Below are positions 15,916 to 24,060 of a stretch of 43,611 bases of DNA, in pieces. The stretch is from Candidatus Bathyarchaeota archaeon (GTDB lineage Archaea; Thermoproteota; Bathyarchaeia; Bathyarchaeales; SOJC01). Under the pieces are notes generated by a model. That model ran no database searches and was not told the DNA's origin. It was given only the letters and a program-made list of their open reading frames with translations. A program made the position numbers and the translations under genes. The stretch lies in NCBI GenBank assembly GCA_023131225.1, contig JAGLZW010000037.1:1-43611 (forward strand), in the 5' to 3' direction. Position 1 is the first letter of the stretch, and the number at the start of each line of letters is the position of its first letter.

Positions 15916-17604
15916 CTAAACAACTATCAATTCCTTATATTCTCCATACACTTTTCGAAGGACACCACATATTTCACCTATCGTCGCATAAGCTTTTACA
16001 GCTTCAATTATTATAGGCATCAAGTTTTGGTCTTTGTCTGCCGCATCATGAAGTTTGCCTAAGGCTTGTTCTACTTTAGCATTATTGCGTTCGCGCCGAA
16101 GCTTTTGAAGTGTCGCCACTTGTTGTTCTTCAACTCCAGGGTCGATGCGTAGGAGTTCGATGGGGCATTCAGGTTCTTCGATGAAATATTCGTTCACGCC
16201 AACCAACGTTCTCTCATTGCTGTCAATTTCACGTTGGTACTTATAGGCGCTATCAGCGATTTCTTTTTGGAAGAATCCTCTTTCGATGGCTTCGTAGACG
16301 CCACCCATGTTGTCGATTTTTTCAATGTATTCCCTGGCTTTTTCTTCCATCTGATTTGTTAATGTTTCCACGTAATAGCTTCCTCCAACTGGGTCTATCG
16401 TATTTGGGACACCACTTTCGCATGCAATTATCTGTTGTGTGCGCAGGGCTATACGAACAGCTTCGTCGGTGGGAAGGCATAACGCTTCGTCGTGACTATT
16501 TGTGTGCAAGCTTTGTGTCCCCCCAAGTATTGCAGCAAGCGATTGGATTGTGACGCGGATTATGTTGTTGAGCGGCTGATTAGCTGTTAATGTACAGCCA
16601 GATGTTTGGACATGCATGCGCATCCACATGGAGCGTGGCTTTTGGGCGTGGAATCTGTTCTTCATAAGTTTCGCCCAGAGTCTACGTGCCGCTCGGAATT
16701 TAGCTATTTCTTCGAAAAGATCGTTGTGGCTGGCGAAGAAGAAGCTTAAGCGTGGGGCGAAGTTGTCTACTTTGAGTCCTCTTTCAATGGCTGCTTCTAC
16801 ATAGGCGATGCCGTCGTAAAGTGTGAAGGCTAGTTCTTGAATGGCGTTTGAGCCTGCTTCGCGGATGTGGTAGCCACTTATGCTTATAGGGTTCCATTTT
16901 GGCAGATTTTTAGTGCAGTATTCAACTATATCTATGACAAGTTTGACTGATGGCCTTGGAGGAAATATGCAGAGTTTTTGAGCGAAGAATTCTTTGAGAA
17001 GGTCGTTTTGTGTCGTGCCTCCAAGCATTGTGCGTGGAACGCCTTGTTTGTCTCCTATGGCGACATACATTGCCAACAGTATGGCTGCAGGGCCGTTTAT
17101 GGTCATGCTGGTTGTTACTTTGTCAAGAGGAATTCCGTCAAAGAGAATTTCAAAATCTTTGAGCGATGCAACTGCGACACCGCATCTGCCTACTTCGCCT
17201 TCTGACATCGAATGGTCAGAGTCGTAGCCCATGATACTAGGGTAGTCGAAGGCGATACTGAGACCCGTTTCCCCTTCATGAAGAAGATATTTGAACCGTC
17301 TATTCGTTTGCTCTGCAGTGCCAAAACCGCTGAACTGGCGCATTGTCCATAAGCGGCCTCGATACATTGTGGCATGTACGCCGCGGGTGAAGGGGTATTC
17401 TCCTGGGAATCCTATGTCTTGAATGTAGTCGACGCTATTGGTGTCCGTCGGGGTGTAGAGTCGTTCTATTGGGATTTCTGAGGTGTTGTAAAATTCTTTT
17501 TTTCTTTCCGGATGGCGTTTTAGCCAATTCGAAGCTGTGGTTTTTTCCCATTGTTCTTGTTGTTTAGTAAGTTTGTTATGTTCCTTGGGTTCTTGAGAGG
17601 TCAA
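15916..17604 (-). CDS. B12-dependent acyl-CoA mutase large subunit (isobutyryl-CoA-mutase-like active site)
   Basis: The 562-residue TIM-barrel subunit carries FTRGVHATMYRGRLWTMRQ, GYDSDHSMSEGEVG, GTTQNDLLKEFFAQ and SLHTNSHDEAL, all typical of the methylmalonyl-CoA mutase superfamily. The substrate-selecting pair is Phe91 (in TMRQF) and Gln209 (in FFAQK), 118 residues apart. Known enzymes use Tyr89/Arg207 (methylmalonyl), Phe80/Gln198 (isobutyryl) or Ile90/Gln208 (2-hydroxyisobutyryl), each also 118 apart. The sequence thus predicts interconversion of isobutyryl- and butyryl-CoA, not methylmalonyl- and succinyl-CoA. The TTG start has AAGGAG upstream. No epimerase is nearby. It heads the operon with the B12 subunit, MeaB and adenosyltransferase. 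Confidence 0.93.
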   Translation of the reverse strand: MTSQEPKEHNKLTKQQEQWEKTTASNWLKRHPERKKEFYNTSEIPIERLYTPTDTNSVDYIQDIGFPGEYPFTRGVHATMYRGRLWTMRQFSGFGTAEQTNRRFKYLLHEGETGLSIAFDYPSIMGYDSDHSMSEGEVGRCGVAVASLKDFEILFDGIPLDKVTTSMTINGPAAILLAMYVAIGDKQGVPRTMLGGTTQNDLLKEFFAQKLCIFPPRPSVKLVIDIVEYCTKNLPKWNPISISGYHIREAGSNAIQELAFTLYDGIAYVEAAIERGLKVDNFAPRLSFFFASHNDLFEEIAKFRAARRLWAKLMKNRFHAQKPRSMWMRMHVQTSGCTLTANQPLNNIIRVTIQSLAAILGGTQSLHTNSHDEALCLPTDEAVRIALRTQQIIACESGVPNTIDPVGGSYYVETLTNQMEEKAREYIEKIDNMGGVYEAIERGFFQKEIADSAYKYQREIDSNERTLVGVNEYFIEEPECPIELLRIDPGVEEQQVATLQKLRRERNNAKVEQALGKLHDAADKDQNLMPIIIEAVKAYATIGEICGVLRKVYGEYKELIVV

Positions 17605-17902
17605 TGTTTATGGTGCTCCTTTGGAGAGTTGAGATAGATAGAGTTGTTAGATAGCCTAAAAAGTTATCTTCTTCGATGGTTTTGCATCTCGATTATTTAT
17701 GTTTCTGTAGCCTATGATTGCATTCTTTCTGTTGTATTCAGAATAATATGATCAAGTCTTTGAGAGAGTATGCTTGTCGCTTTTGGGTCGAGTTGTCCAA
17801 CGTAGCCTTCAAATGTGTGGGCGGGATTTTCAGCTCTTGATTTTCAGAGGGTCTTTTAATAATGATGCGAGTGTATTAGGCAAGCTATAAATAGAGATTG
17901 AT
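17605..17902. other. intergenic region between mutase operon and HTH gene
   Basis: This 298-base divergent region has no convincing gene. It contains the mutase ribosome site (AAGGAG on the minus strand just before TTG 17604), AT-rich stretches that may hold the mutase promoter, and near its right end GCTATAAATAG (17884-17894), a strong TATA box for the HTH gene. Confidence 0.5.
17884..17894 (+). promoter_or_regulatory. TATA box for HTH gene
   Basis: GCTATAAATAG is a near-consensus archaeal TATA element. A start site about 25 bases on (near 17912-17916) would lie after the first GTG (17903), suggesting translation really begins at a later GTG/TTG such as 17927, 17930 or 17939. Confidence 0.5.
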
Positions 17903-18121
17903 GTGAAAATTAAAGCTCTCATATGTGTGGTGTTGTTATTGGGAAAGCTTGACAAACCTGTCCTTGAACTGTTGCGAAGCTCTCCAGGGCCTTTAACTTT
18001 GGCTGAAATCGCTGAGAAACTCAGCAAACCAGAAAAAACCGTCTATAGAACTCTGAAGAGGCTCTTCGAAAAAAACCAAATAAACACCAAGGGCCGCCAA
18101 TACACAATTGCAAAAGAATGA
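17903..18121 (+). CDS. winged-helix HTH transcriptional regulator
   Basis: A small DNA-binding protein. Residues from about 14 form a winged helix: LDKPVLELLRSSPGPLTLAE, then EIAEKLSKPEKTVYRTLKRL (turn and recognition helix), then a wing ending GRQYTIAKE. It resembles ArsR/MarR-like single-domain wHTH proteins of archaea. The listed GTG gives 72 residues; promoter spacing favours a shorter form of about 60 starting near GKLDKP. It is divergent from the mutase operon and could regulate it; nothing in the sequence proves this. Confidence 0.7.
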   Translation: MKIKALICVVLLLGKLDKPVLELLRSSPGPLTLAEIAEKLSKPEKTVYRTLKRLFEKNQINTKGRQYTIAKE

Positions 18122-18430
18122 GTCTAGCTTAACATAAAATCAAAACGACTAATGCGATTTTAGAAATCTATAATGTGTTTGTACAGATATTGCGTGTGCA
18201 TATAGTATTGTTATCGGATTTATGATGGAATTGCTTGTAGGAAAACTCTTGCACAATCCATGCATATATACGTGCAAAAACATAAGAAGGAGAACACGCA
18301 TCAGAAGAAAAGAAACAGTTGGTAAGAGATTTAAATAATGGTCTATTGCACCAAGAATGGTGGCTCGATTGTTATTTATTTGCCTTGCCTGTCTGTATGA
18401 AAATGCTATGCTTAGCTGGAAGTTTGCATC
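18122..18430. other. intergenic region upstream of valS
   Basis: No gene is supported. There is an AT-rich TTTAAATAATG element near 18330-18340 that could be the valS TATA box. Long apertures on the minus strand here are antisense to valS and show no family pattern. Confidence 0.4.
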
Positions 18431-20887
18431 ATGAAGCCTTTGCCCAAAAAAATTGATTTTCTTGCCACTGAAGAAAAGTGGCAACGTAAGTGGGAAGAAT
18501 GGGGTATCTATCACTTTGACTGGAACGATTTTTCTAAACCTACTTTCAGCATCGATACTCCTCCGCCCTACCCAAGCGGCGAATTTCACATGGGTAATGT
18601 TCTTGACTGGACTTATTTCGATATCATTGCCCGCTACAAACGCATGCAAGGCTATAATGTCTACTTCCCCCAAGGCTGGGACTGCCATGGCTTGCAGATT
18701 GAGAGAAGAGCTGAAAAAGAATATGGAGTCAGAAAGTCTGATACTACAACGGCTGAATTTATCAACCTCTGCAAAAAATTCGTGGATAAATACATTAGCA
18801 TCATGAAAACCGCCATAAAACAGCTGGGCTGCAGCAACGACTGGACAGTTGAATACAAAACCATGAACCCTGACTACTGGCGCCGCACCCAACTAAGCTT
18901 CATAATGCTCTACAAGAAAGGCTACATCTACCAGGGCACTCACCCAGTAAACTGGTGTCCCAGCTGCGAAACAGCCATAGCGGACGCCGAAGTAAACTAC
19001 GAAACACGCCAAGGCGCTCTCTACCACATCAAATTTCCACTAGAAAAAAGCGGCTACCTAACTATTGCCACCACACGTCCCGAACTTATACCAGCCTGCG
19101 TCACCGTCGCCGTTAACCCAAAAGATGAACGCTACAAAAAGTATGTAGGCAAAAGCATTCACATTCCAACTGCAAACCGCACCGTTAAAATAATTACTGA
19201 CAACATGGTGGACCAGGAATTTGGCACTGGCGTAGTCATGATTTGTACTTATGGCGACAAAGCAGACGTGAAAACTGTAGCTAAACACCGGCTCCTTTCT
19301 GTCACAGTTCTAACCAAAGACGGGAAAATGAATAAAAACGCAGGTAAATATGAAGGCTTAACGATCCAAGAAGTCAAAAAAGCCATTGCAGAAGACCTCA
19401 AGCAACAAGGGTTGCTGATTAAAATTGAGCCTATTCAACAAGAAGTCGGCTTATGTGACCGTTGTGATACTCCAATCGAAATATTAGAAACAAAGCAGTG
19501 GTTTATGAAAACCCGCCAGCTGACAGAGCAAGTGGAAAAAACAGCGAACGCACTAAAATGGTATCCAAACTACATGAAAACCCGCCTTATCGACTGGGCA
19601 AAATCCCTTGATTGGGACTGGGTCATCAGCCGCCAACGAGTCTTTGGCACTCCAATTCCCATATGGTACTGCAAGAAATGTGGCGAAATAATATTGGCAG
19701 AGGAGAGTTGGCCACCGATAGATCCGAAACAAGAAAATCCAAGAATCAAGGGATGCTCAAAATGTGGTCACGAAAAATTCGTTGCTGAAAGAGACGTCTT
19801 TGATACTTGGATGGATTCTTCCATAACTTGTGCTGTGCATGCAGGATGGCCCGACAAGTCAGAAGAGGAGTGGCGTAGACTTTTTCCTGCAGATCTTCAC
19901 CCTTCAGGAACAGACATCATCCGTACCTGGGCCTACTACCTTATGGTACGTCACCTCGCGCTTTTCAACGAAACACCTTACAAGGCCTGTCTCATTAATG
20001 GCATGGTTCTTGGCGATGATGGGCGTAAGATGAGTAAAAGTCTTGGCAACTACATTACCGCTCATGAAGTCTTCAAGAAGTATGGTGCAGATACAAGTAG
20101 GCAGTGGGCGGCAGGCGGCGGTACTACAGGCTCAGACATACCTTTCCGCTGGCCAGACGTAGAGTATGCATGGCGTTTTCTCATAAAACTATGGAATGCC
20201 TCCCGATTCGCTGGTCTGCTGTTGAAAGACTATGAACTGGCAAAAACTCCAGAGCTAACTCTTCTGGATAAGTGGGTTATAGCTAGAATGAATCGAGCAA
20301 CGCTGAGGGTTACTGAGGCCTTGGAAAAGTGTCAATTTAACATAGCCATTGAAGAAATTAGAAATTTCGCTTGGCGTGACCTCTGTGATAATTATATTGA
20401 AGCGGCGAAGCATAGACTCTACAAAGGCGACGTGTATGGCCAAGAGAAACGTGAAGCCGCCCAATACGCACTTTATACTACTCTTTATCGTCTTCTTCAA
20501 ATATTCGCCCCAATCGCTCCCCACATTACGGAGGAAATCTATCAAACGATGTTCGCTGAAAGTGTAAAACAAAAAAGCATACACTTGTCACCGTGGCCAC
20601 AAGTGGAAGAGGCGAAGATTGACGAGGAAGCTATTGAGAAAGGTGACTTACTTGTTGCGGTGATTGGTGAAATCAGGCGAGAGAAAGCAAGAAAGAGGAT
20701 GCCGTTGAACGCTTCGATTGAAGAGTTAACGATCTACGGAGGAACTAAAGAAAATGCTAAAACGTTGGCCGAGTCTTCTGAGGACATCGAAGGTACTTGC
20801 AAGATTGAAAAGATAAACATACTACCACGAGAGGGCGAAGGTGTGGAGGTTGAAGGTCACCTTGAGATACGGTTCGTTGGCTTATAG
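18431..20887 (+). CDS. valS: valyl-tRNA synthetase
   Basis: Class I synthetase charging tRNA-Val. The 818-residue protein begins with a WQRKWEEWGIY segment, then PPPYPSGEFHMGN (HIGH equivalent, 44-56) and LDWTYFDIIARYKRM. The editing (CP1) domain includes TIATTRPELIPACVTVAVNP. Zinc knuckles WCPSC, CDRC, CKKC and CSKC are visible, and the KMSKS loop is GRKMSKSLGN. TTGSDIPFRW and the anticodon-binding helix bundle follow. The C-terminus lacks a bacterial-type coiled coil, as in archaea. Length and motif order are normal. Confidence 0.96.
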   Translation: MKPLPKKIDFLATEEKWQRKWEEWGIYHFDWNDFSKPTFSIDTPPPYPSGEFHMGNVLDWTYFDIIARYKRMQGYNVYFPQGWDCHGLQIERRAEKEYGVRKSDTTTAEFINLCKKFVDKYISIMKTAIKQLGCSNDWTVEYKTMNPDYWRRTQLSFIMLYKKGYIYQGTHPVNWCPSCETAIADAEVNYETRQGALYHIKFPLEKSGYLTIATTRPELIPACVTVAVNPKDERYKKYVGKSIHIPTANRTVKIITDNMVDQEFGTGVVMICTYGDKADVKTVAKHRLLSVTVLTKDGKMNKNAGKYEGLTIQEVKKAIAEDLKQQGLLIKIEPIQQEVGLCDRCDTPIEILETKQWFMKTRQLTEQVEKTANALKWYPNYMKTRLIDWAKSLDWDWVISRQRVFGTPIPIWYCKKCGEIILAEESWPPIDPKQENPRIKGCSKCGHEKFVAERDVFDTWMDSSITCAVHAGWPDKSEEEWRRLFPADLHPSGTDIIRTWAYYLMVRHLALFNETPYKACLINGMVLGDDGRKMSKSLGNYITAHEVFKKYGADTSRQWAAGGGTTGSDIPFRWPDVEYAWRFLIKLWNASRFAGLLLKDYELAKTPELTLLDKWVIARMNRATLRVTEALEKCQFNIAIEEIRNFAWRDLCDNYIEAAKHRLYKGDVYGQEKREAAQYALYTTLYRLLQIFAPIAPHITEEIYQTMFAESVKQKSIHLSPWPQVEEAKIDEEAIEKGDLLVAVIGEIRREKARKRMPLNASIEELTIYGGTKENAKTLAESSEDIEGTCKIEKINILPREGEGVEVEGHLEIRFVGL

Positions 20888-20900
20888 GGCTTGGCTTTTC

Positions 20901-21365
20901 TTAGATTTCCACCAATGACTTTTCGTAGTCTAAGACAACGTATTTTTTACCTTTTTGGAGCACTTTATGACCTTCGCTTTCTAGAAACTTTCTTTGTGCT
21001 TCTACCCCACCAGGATATTTTGGATTTATGACCCCACCTGTTTTTAGGATGCGCCAATAAGGCGTAACGTCTTTCCCACCCTTCTCTTTTTCTTCCTCAG
21101 CGGCGTTGGCTGCAATCCAAGCAAAGATACCTGTAGTTAAAGGACATCCGATTGTTGCATTATGCTTTTTAGCAAGGGCAATGCGAATTTCGTTTAAGGT
21201 TATAAGATTTCCTTTAGGCACTTTTTTCATCATCTCGTCAACTTCTATAGGTGCAGGGATGACTACTGTTCCCGTACCCCACCTTTTGCTCATTTTATCA
21301 GTGATTTTTTCCACTTTTGGCAGATCTTTGCTGTCTTTCAACTTTTCAGACCAGCTTTTTGGCAA
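20901..21365 (-). CDS. alkyltransferase-like (Ada/MGMT-fold) DNA-binding protein
   Basis: Residues from about 45 follow the C-terminal DNA-binding domain of O6-alkylguanine alkyltransferases: VPKGNLITLNEIRIALAKK, a winged-helix region ending IAANAAEE, and TPYWRILKTGGVINPKYPGG. In true methyltransferases the active-site motif is PCHRV; here it reads PYWRI, so the acceptor Cys is replaced by Tyr. That makes it alkyltransferase-like, marking alkylated bases for other repair rather than removing the alkyl group. The first 45 residues are a Lys-rich extension. It is convergent with valS, 13 bases apart. Confidence 0.78.
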   Translation of the reverse strand: MPKSWSEKLKDSKDLPKVEKITDKMSKRWGTGTVVIPAPIEVDEMMKKVPKGNLITLNEIRIALAKKHNATIGCPLTTGIFAWIAANAAEEEKEKGGKDVTPYWRILKTGGVINPKYPGGVEAQRKFLESEGHKVLQKGKKYVVLDYEKSLVEI

Positions 21366-21568
21366 AGTCTACTCCTCGGTTTATTGTTCGATCGCTGTGC
21401 TAATAAGCGTTGGTAAAATCGGAGTGGCCAAGAAATCATGTGCTACGTTTAGACTTTTCTCGACAATATTTGGAATCAAGTAGCGCGCGTCAAGAGGAAT
21501 ATTGTTTACGGAGTTAGGTTCGTATCTTTGTTTAAATTTTTAGAATAAACCTCAAAGCCTGGTTTATT
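21366..21568. other. intergenic, between two minus-strand genes
   Basis: About 200 bases, AT-rich, no coding pattern. It would hold the promoter of the alkyltransferase-like gene; no distinct element stands out. Confidence 0.3.
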
Positions 21569-21913
21569 TTATCTGGAGTCTCCTTTGATGAGGTCTTTTA
21601 ACACTTCTTTCACAGGCATCTCAAAAAGCTCTCGCAGACGATTCAACAATTCTGTTCCATTTTGGGTTATCGAATAGTATTTAATGCGACGTCTACCCCT
21701 TTGTGTCCACTCGCCAGCTATGAAACCTCTTTCTTCTAACTCATATAAGAGAGGATATATTATTCCCGGATGGAAGTTTTGTCCAGTTAATCTCTTCATC
21801 TCCTTAACAAGTCCGTAGCCGGACATGGGTTTCTGGCTTATAAGCCATAGAATAACGACTCTGCTGAAGCCCCTCAAAGTGGCTCTAATTAAGTCTCTTT
21901 CCGCCTCAGTCAT
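21569..21913 (-). CDS. PadR-family transcriptional regulator (copy A)
   Basis: A 114-residue winged-helix repressor. ILWLISQKPMSGYGLVKEM is the first part of the PadR domain, HPGIIYPLLYELEERGFI the recognition helix region, and GRRRIKYYSIT the wing; a short C-terminal helix for dimerisation follows. PadR proteins commonly repress adjacent membrane-protein or transporter genes. It is transcribed away from a second PadR gene, and the two share about the same pattern throughout (KRLTGQ, IYPLL/VYPLL, GxR wing), suggesting an inverted duplication. Confidence 0.9.
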   Translation of the reverse strand: MTEAERDLIRATLRGFSRVVILWLISQKPMSGYGLVKEMKRLTGQNFHPGIIYPLLYELEERGFIAGEWTQRGRRRIKYYSITQNGTELLNRLRELFEMPVKEVLKDLIKGDSR

Positions 21914-21995
21914 AAAGTAGACACCTCAAATAGGGTTCATTTTGATTATATCCAACATTCTTATTAACTCCTTTCCACATAACACCTGCAAAAGG

Positions 21996-22007
21996 TTGAT
22001 ATATCAA
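21996..22007. promoter_or_regulatory. palindrome between divergent PadR genes
   Basis: TTGATATATCAA is a perfect 12-base palindrome in the 126-base gap between two head-to-head PadR genes, a typical place for a PadR operator. A related palindrome, GATATATATC followed by AAAAC, occurs at 23933-23942 before the radical-SAM gene. It could also serve as the TATA region. Confidence 0.4.
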
Positions 22008-22039
22008 AATTCAAACTATTATTATGGAGTTGGGTCTCC

Positions 22040-22375
22040 GTGGTTAACATCATCAATGCGTTTCTAACTGGCCTCGAGAGACCGCTCGTACTTTGGCTTT
22101 TGTCTCGTGGACCTATGCACGGATATGAAATTATTAAGGAGTTTAAGAGATTAACGGGGCAGAAATTGAAGCCAAGTAGCGTGTATCCCCTTCTCCACTG
22201 GTTAGAGGACGAGGGTTTTCTCGTCAGTGAATGGATTAAAAAAGGTAAACGCAACCTAAGGCGTTATCGCTTAACCGCGAAAGGAGAAAATCTTCTTTTG
22301 AAAGTGCGCAACTTTTTCAACAAGCCAATTAGAAATGTAATCGCTGACTTGTTAAGTGAACAAAAAGGAAAATGA
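22040..22375 (+). CDS. PadR-family transcriptional regulator (copy B)
   Basis: A 111-residue PadR protein: VLWLLSRGPMHGYEIIKEF, KPSSVYPLLHWLEDEGFLV and a basic wing KKGKRNLRRYRLT, then a C-terminal helix ending in a Lys-rich tail. It starts at GTG 22040, 33 bases after the palindrome. The gene is convergent with the UbiA gene, two bases apart. It probably senses a small molecule and controls neighbouring membrane or lipid genes; the ligand is unknown. Confidence 0.9.
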   Translation: MVNIINAFLTGLERPLVLWLLSRGPMHGYEIIKEFKRLTGQKLKPSSVYPLLHWLEDEGFLVSEWIKKGKRNLRRYRLTAKGENLLLKVRNFFNKPIRNVIADLLSEQKGK

Positions 22376-22377
22376 GT

Positions 22378-23325
22378 CTACAAGCCAAGTATTTTTCCCA
22401 CCAACACATAAGCCCCTACTACAGTTATTATTATAACTCCAAATTTTCTTGCTGTTTTCTGTAGGCTGACAACATTTTCTGTCGTTGGATTTTTAGTCGT
22501 AATTAGGTAACGCTTGGCAATTGGTATGAAAAACGGGAGCGGTAAGAAAAACAGAAGAAAATAGTTGAAAGGCAATAAGCCAAAAGCCGCGTAGATGAAA
22601 GGCAAGAGCCCAGTTATGAAAGATAAAAATCCTATAGTAATAATGCCTTTCTTTCTTCCATACTTAACAACGAAAGTTTGAACTCCCATCTTATGATCTG
22701 CTTCATAGTCTCCAAGTGCTTGCAAGATGTGGCCGCTAGAGTGAGCTAACATAAACGGTATTGCACCCGCCAGAATGAGCAGGATGTTGACATTCGATTT
22801 GGAAGATGCGCCTACTCCCATTAAAAACGGAAGCAGACCAGCACCTACGCCTGAAACGACGAAATCCATAACCGGCACACTTTTCAGACGAAAAGGCGGG
22901 ACAGAATAGGCAATCCAAAGGGTAAAATAAACAAGGAACAATGATATAAGAACCCTGTCAACTAAAAATATTGAGAATAAACATAAAATAATCAGTGAAA
23001 AAGAAAGAATTAACGCTGTTCGTGGCGCTATCTTTCCAGAGGCAACAGGGAGATTAGATTTTACTACGTTCCCCTGATCCTCCTCTCTGTCGAAATATTG
23101 ATTCAAAATAAAGATGCTGGCTGTAGCAAATGAGAAAGCAAACAAGACAATAACAATGCGTTCAGGGGGAGGTAAACCTAGGAAAATGCTCCCAAACCCC
23201 AAACAAAAAATCCACCCAAGCCAGCTCTCGATTCTGGCAACTTTGAGGTACTCCTTAAGAATCTTAGTTCCCTCCTGTGCGGCTTCACTTCTTTTCGTGA
23301 ACCAACATAGGGCTCCGGGCTTCAT
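22378..23325 (-). CDS. UbiA-family prenyltransferase
   Basis: A membrane enzyme of about nine helices that transfers a polyprenyl chain. The first Asp motif is NQYFDREED (75-83) and the second is GDYEADHKMGVQ (around 210-221); both are needed for Mg-diphosphate binding and are intact. NLPVASG after motif 1 is more like ring or quinone prenyltransferases than the NRPDRP form of archaeal DGGGP synthase, so the acceptor is open. From ATG 23325 it overlaps the upstream gene by 41 bases; an AGGAGG lies just after that gene's stop, eight bases before an ATT at 23262 that would start the protein just ahead of its conserved ARIESW helix. Confidence 0.9.
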   Translation of the reverse strand: MKPGALCWFTKRSEAAQEGTKILKEYLKVARIESWLGWIFCLGFGSIFLGLPPPERIVIVLFAFSFATASIFILNQYFDREEDQGNVVKSNLPVASGKIAPRTALILSFSLIILCLFSIFLVDRVLISLFLVYFTLWIAYSVPPFRLKSVPVMDFVVSGVGAGLLPFLMGVGASSKSNVNILLILAGAIPFMLAHSSGHILQALGDYEADHKMGVQTFVVKYGRKKGIITIGFLSFITGLLPFIYAAFGLLPFNYFLLFFLPLPFFIPIAKRYLITTKNPTTENVVSLQKTARKFGVIIITVVGAYVLVGKILGL

Positions 23326-23506
23326 ACGTTATTAAGTAAACTACAGTCGTGATGTGTTCTCGACTTCCAAAACTAAGTTTCACGTCCAAGATTTTAGCAC
23401 CCTTATTCTGAAGGCTTTTTAATATTCTGTTTATTGACGTGGTATCCTTTTCTGTGTCAAATCTGCCCGTGCTAAAGGAGCTAACTAATTGGACAAAAAC
23501 AGGCAT
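23285..23506 (-). CDS. hypothetical 73-residue protein upstream of UbiA
   Basis: No family is recognised with confidence. The product is a small alpha/beta protein: a strand (MPVFVQLVSSFS), a helix with INRILKSLQNKGAKILDVKL, then TVVYLITYEA as a second hydrophobic strand. This beta-alpha-beta order is found in small dimeric DUF4177-like proteins, but that is a guess. It starts with ATG, overlaps the annotated UbiA start and is probably co-transcribed with it. Confidence 0.6.
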   Translation of the reverse strand: MPVFVQLVSSFSTGRFDTEKDTTSINRILKSLQNKGAKILDVKLSFGSREHITTVVYLITYEARSPMLVHEKK

Positions 23507-23517
23507 TCTTTCGCTCC

Positions 23518-23628
23518 CTATCCATATTTAAGCACTTGGACTGGGTCCATCTTTCGTGCTTTTTGTGCTGGATAACATCCGAAGAGAATGCTGACATGTA
23601 CAACAGCGGAAGTTGGCTTTGCATCACT
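23518..23628 (-). pseudogene. C-terminal stub of an FtsX/MacB-type ABC permease
   Basis: A minus-strand frame from a TGA at 23629 to TAG at 23518 encodes VHVSILFGCYPAQKARKMD followed by PVQVLKYG and the stop. This is the standard last helix and tail of FtsX-type permeases (YPAxKAxxxDPVxaLrY). Only about 36 residues remain and there is no start. It implies that an ABC permease, a common PadR target, once stood here and was lost. Confidence 0.7.
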
Positions 23629-23640
23629 TCATTTGCCTCT

Positions 23641-23904
23641 TCAGGTCGCAGATGGACGCATTTCTTCGTAAAATGTGACCTCTCCAGTGTCTGTGTTTAT
23701 CTGAAGCTTAGAAGATTTCGAGAAAGCAAAGAAATACGCCCGTTTGAATTGTAATTCTCCTTGTAATACCCAATTATTCTTCTCTTTATACACTGTCCTG
23801 AAAAGAATCCTCTCCACTCTAGAGTGTCTTTGTTTAATGAACTCCCTAGCTTTCGCTTCTACATGTGTGCGCTCTTTCTCTACTGTATCTGTAAAGGTTT
23901 TCAT
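23641..23904 (-). CDS. hypothetical 87-residue protein
   Basis: Unrecognised but gene-like. An N-terminal charged helix (VEKERTHVEAKAREFIKQ) is followed by strands in a pattern ending LQINTDTGEVTFYEE, which resembles a PepSY-type or cystatin-like strand pair (xIDxxTGEVxxxxE). It begins with ATG 23904 and is divergent from the radical-SAM gene, sharing a 156-base upstream region that contains the palindrome GATATATATC at 23933-23942. Confidence 0.5.
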   Translation of the reverse strand: MKTFTDTVEKERTHVEAKAREFIKQRHSRVERILFRTVYKEKNNWVLQGELQFKRAYFFAFSKSSKLQINTDTGEVTFYEEMRPSAT

Positions 23905-23932
23905 GGGTCATACCCCTTATCACCACAAGATA

Positions 23933-23942
23933 GATATATATC
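23933..23942. promoter_or_regulatory. palindromic promoter-region element
   Basis: GATATATATC followed by AAAACTTAAA resembles the PadR intergenic element GATATATC followed by AAAATTCAAA (near 21998). It sits between divergent genes and could be an operator or an extended TATA region. Confidence 0.3.
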
Positions 23943-24060
23943 AAAACTTAAATGTTTTGCGAAATGGCATATTGGCGTTACATGTAATAGGGAAAAAGGA
24001 ACGCGTGGTGGGATGGCGTGACTCATACATGGCATTCATTTGATCTCAAAGGGAAAAAAC

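Noticed and set aside
18149-18892. Long minus-strand open frame overlapping the start of valS
   Set aside because: It is antisense to the conserved N-terminus of ValRS and has no recognisable domain.
22378-23325. DGGGP synthase identity for the UbiA protein
   Set aside because: The Asp motifs fit any UbiA member, and the NLPVASG segment is not the form I expect for DGGGP synthase.
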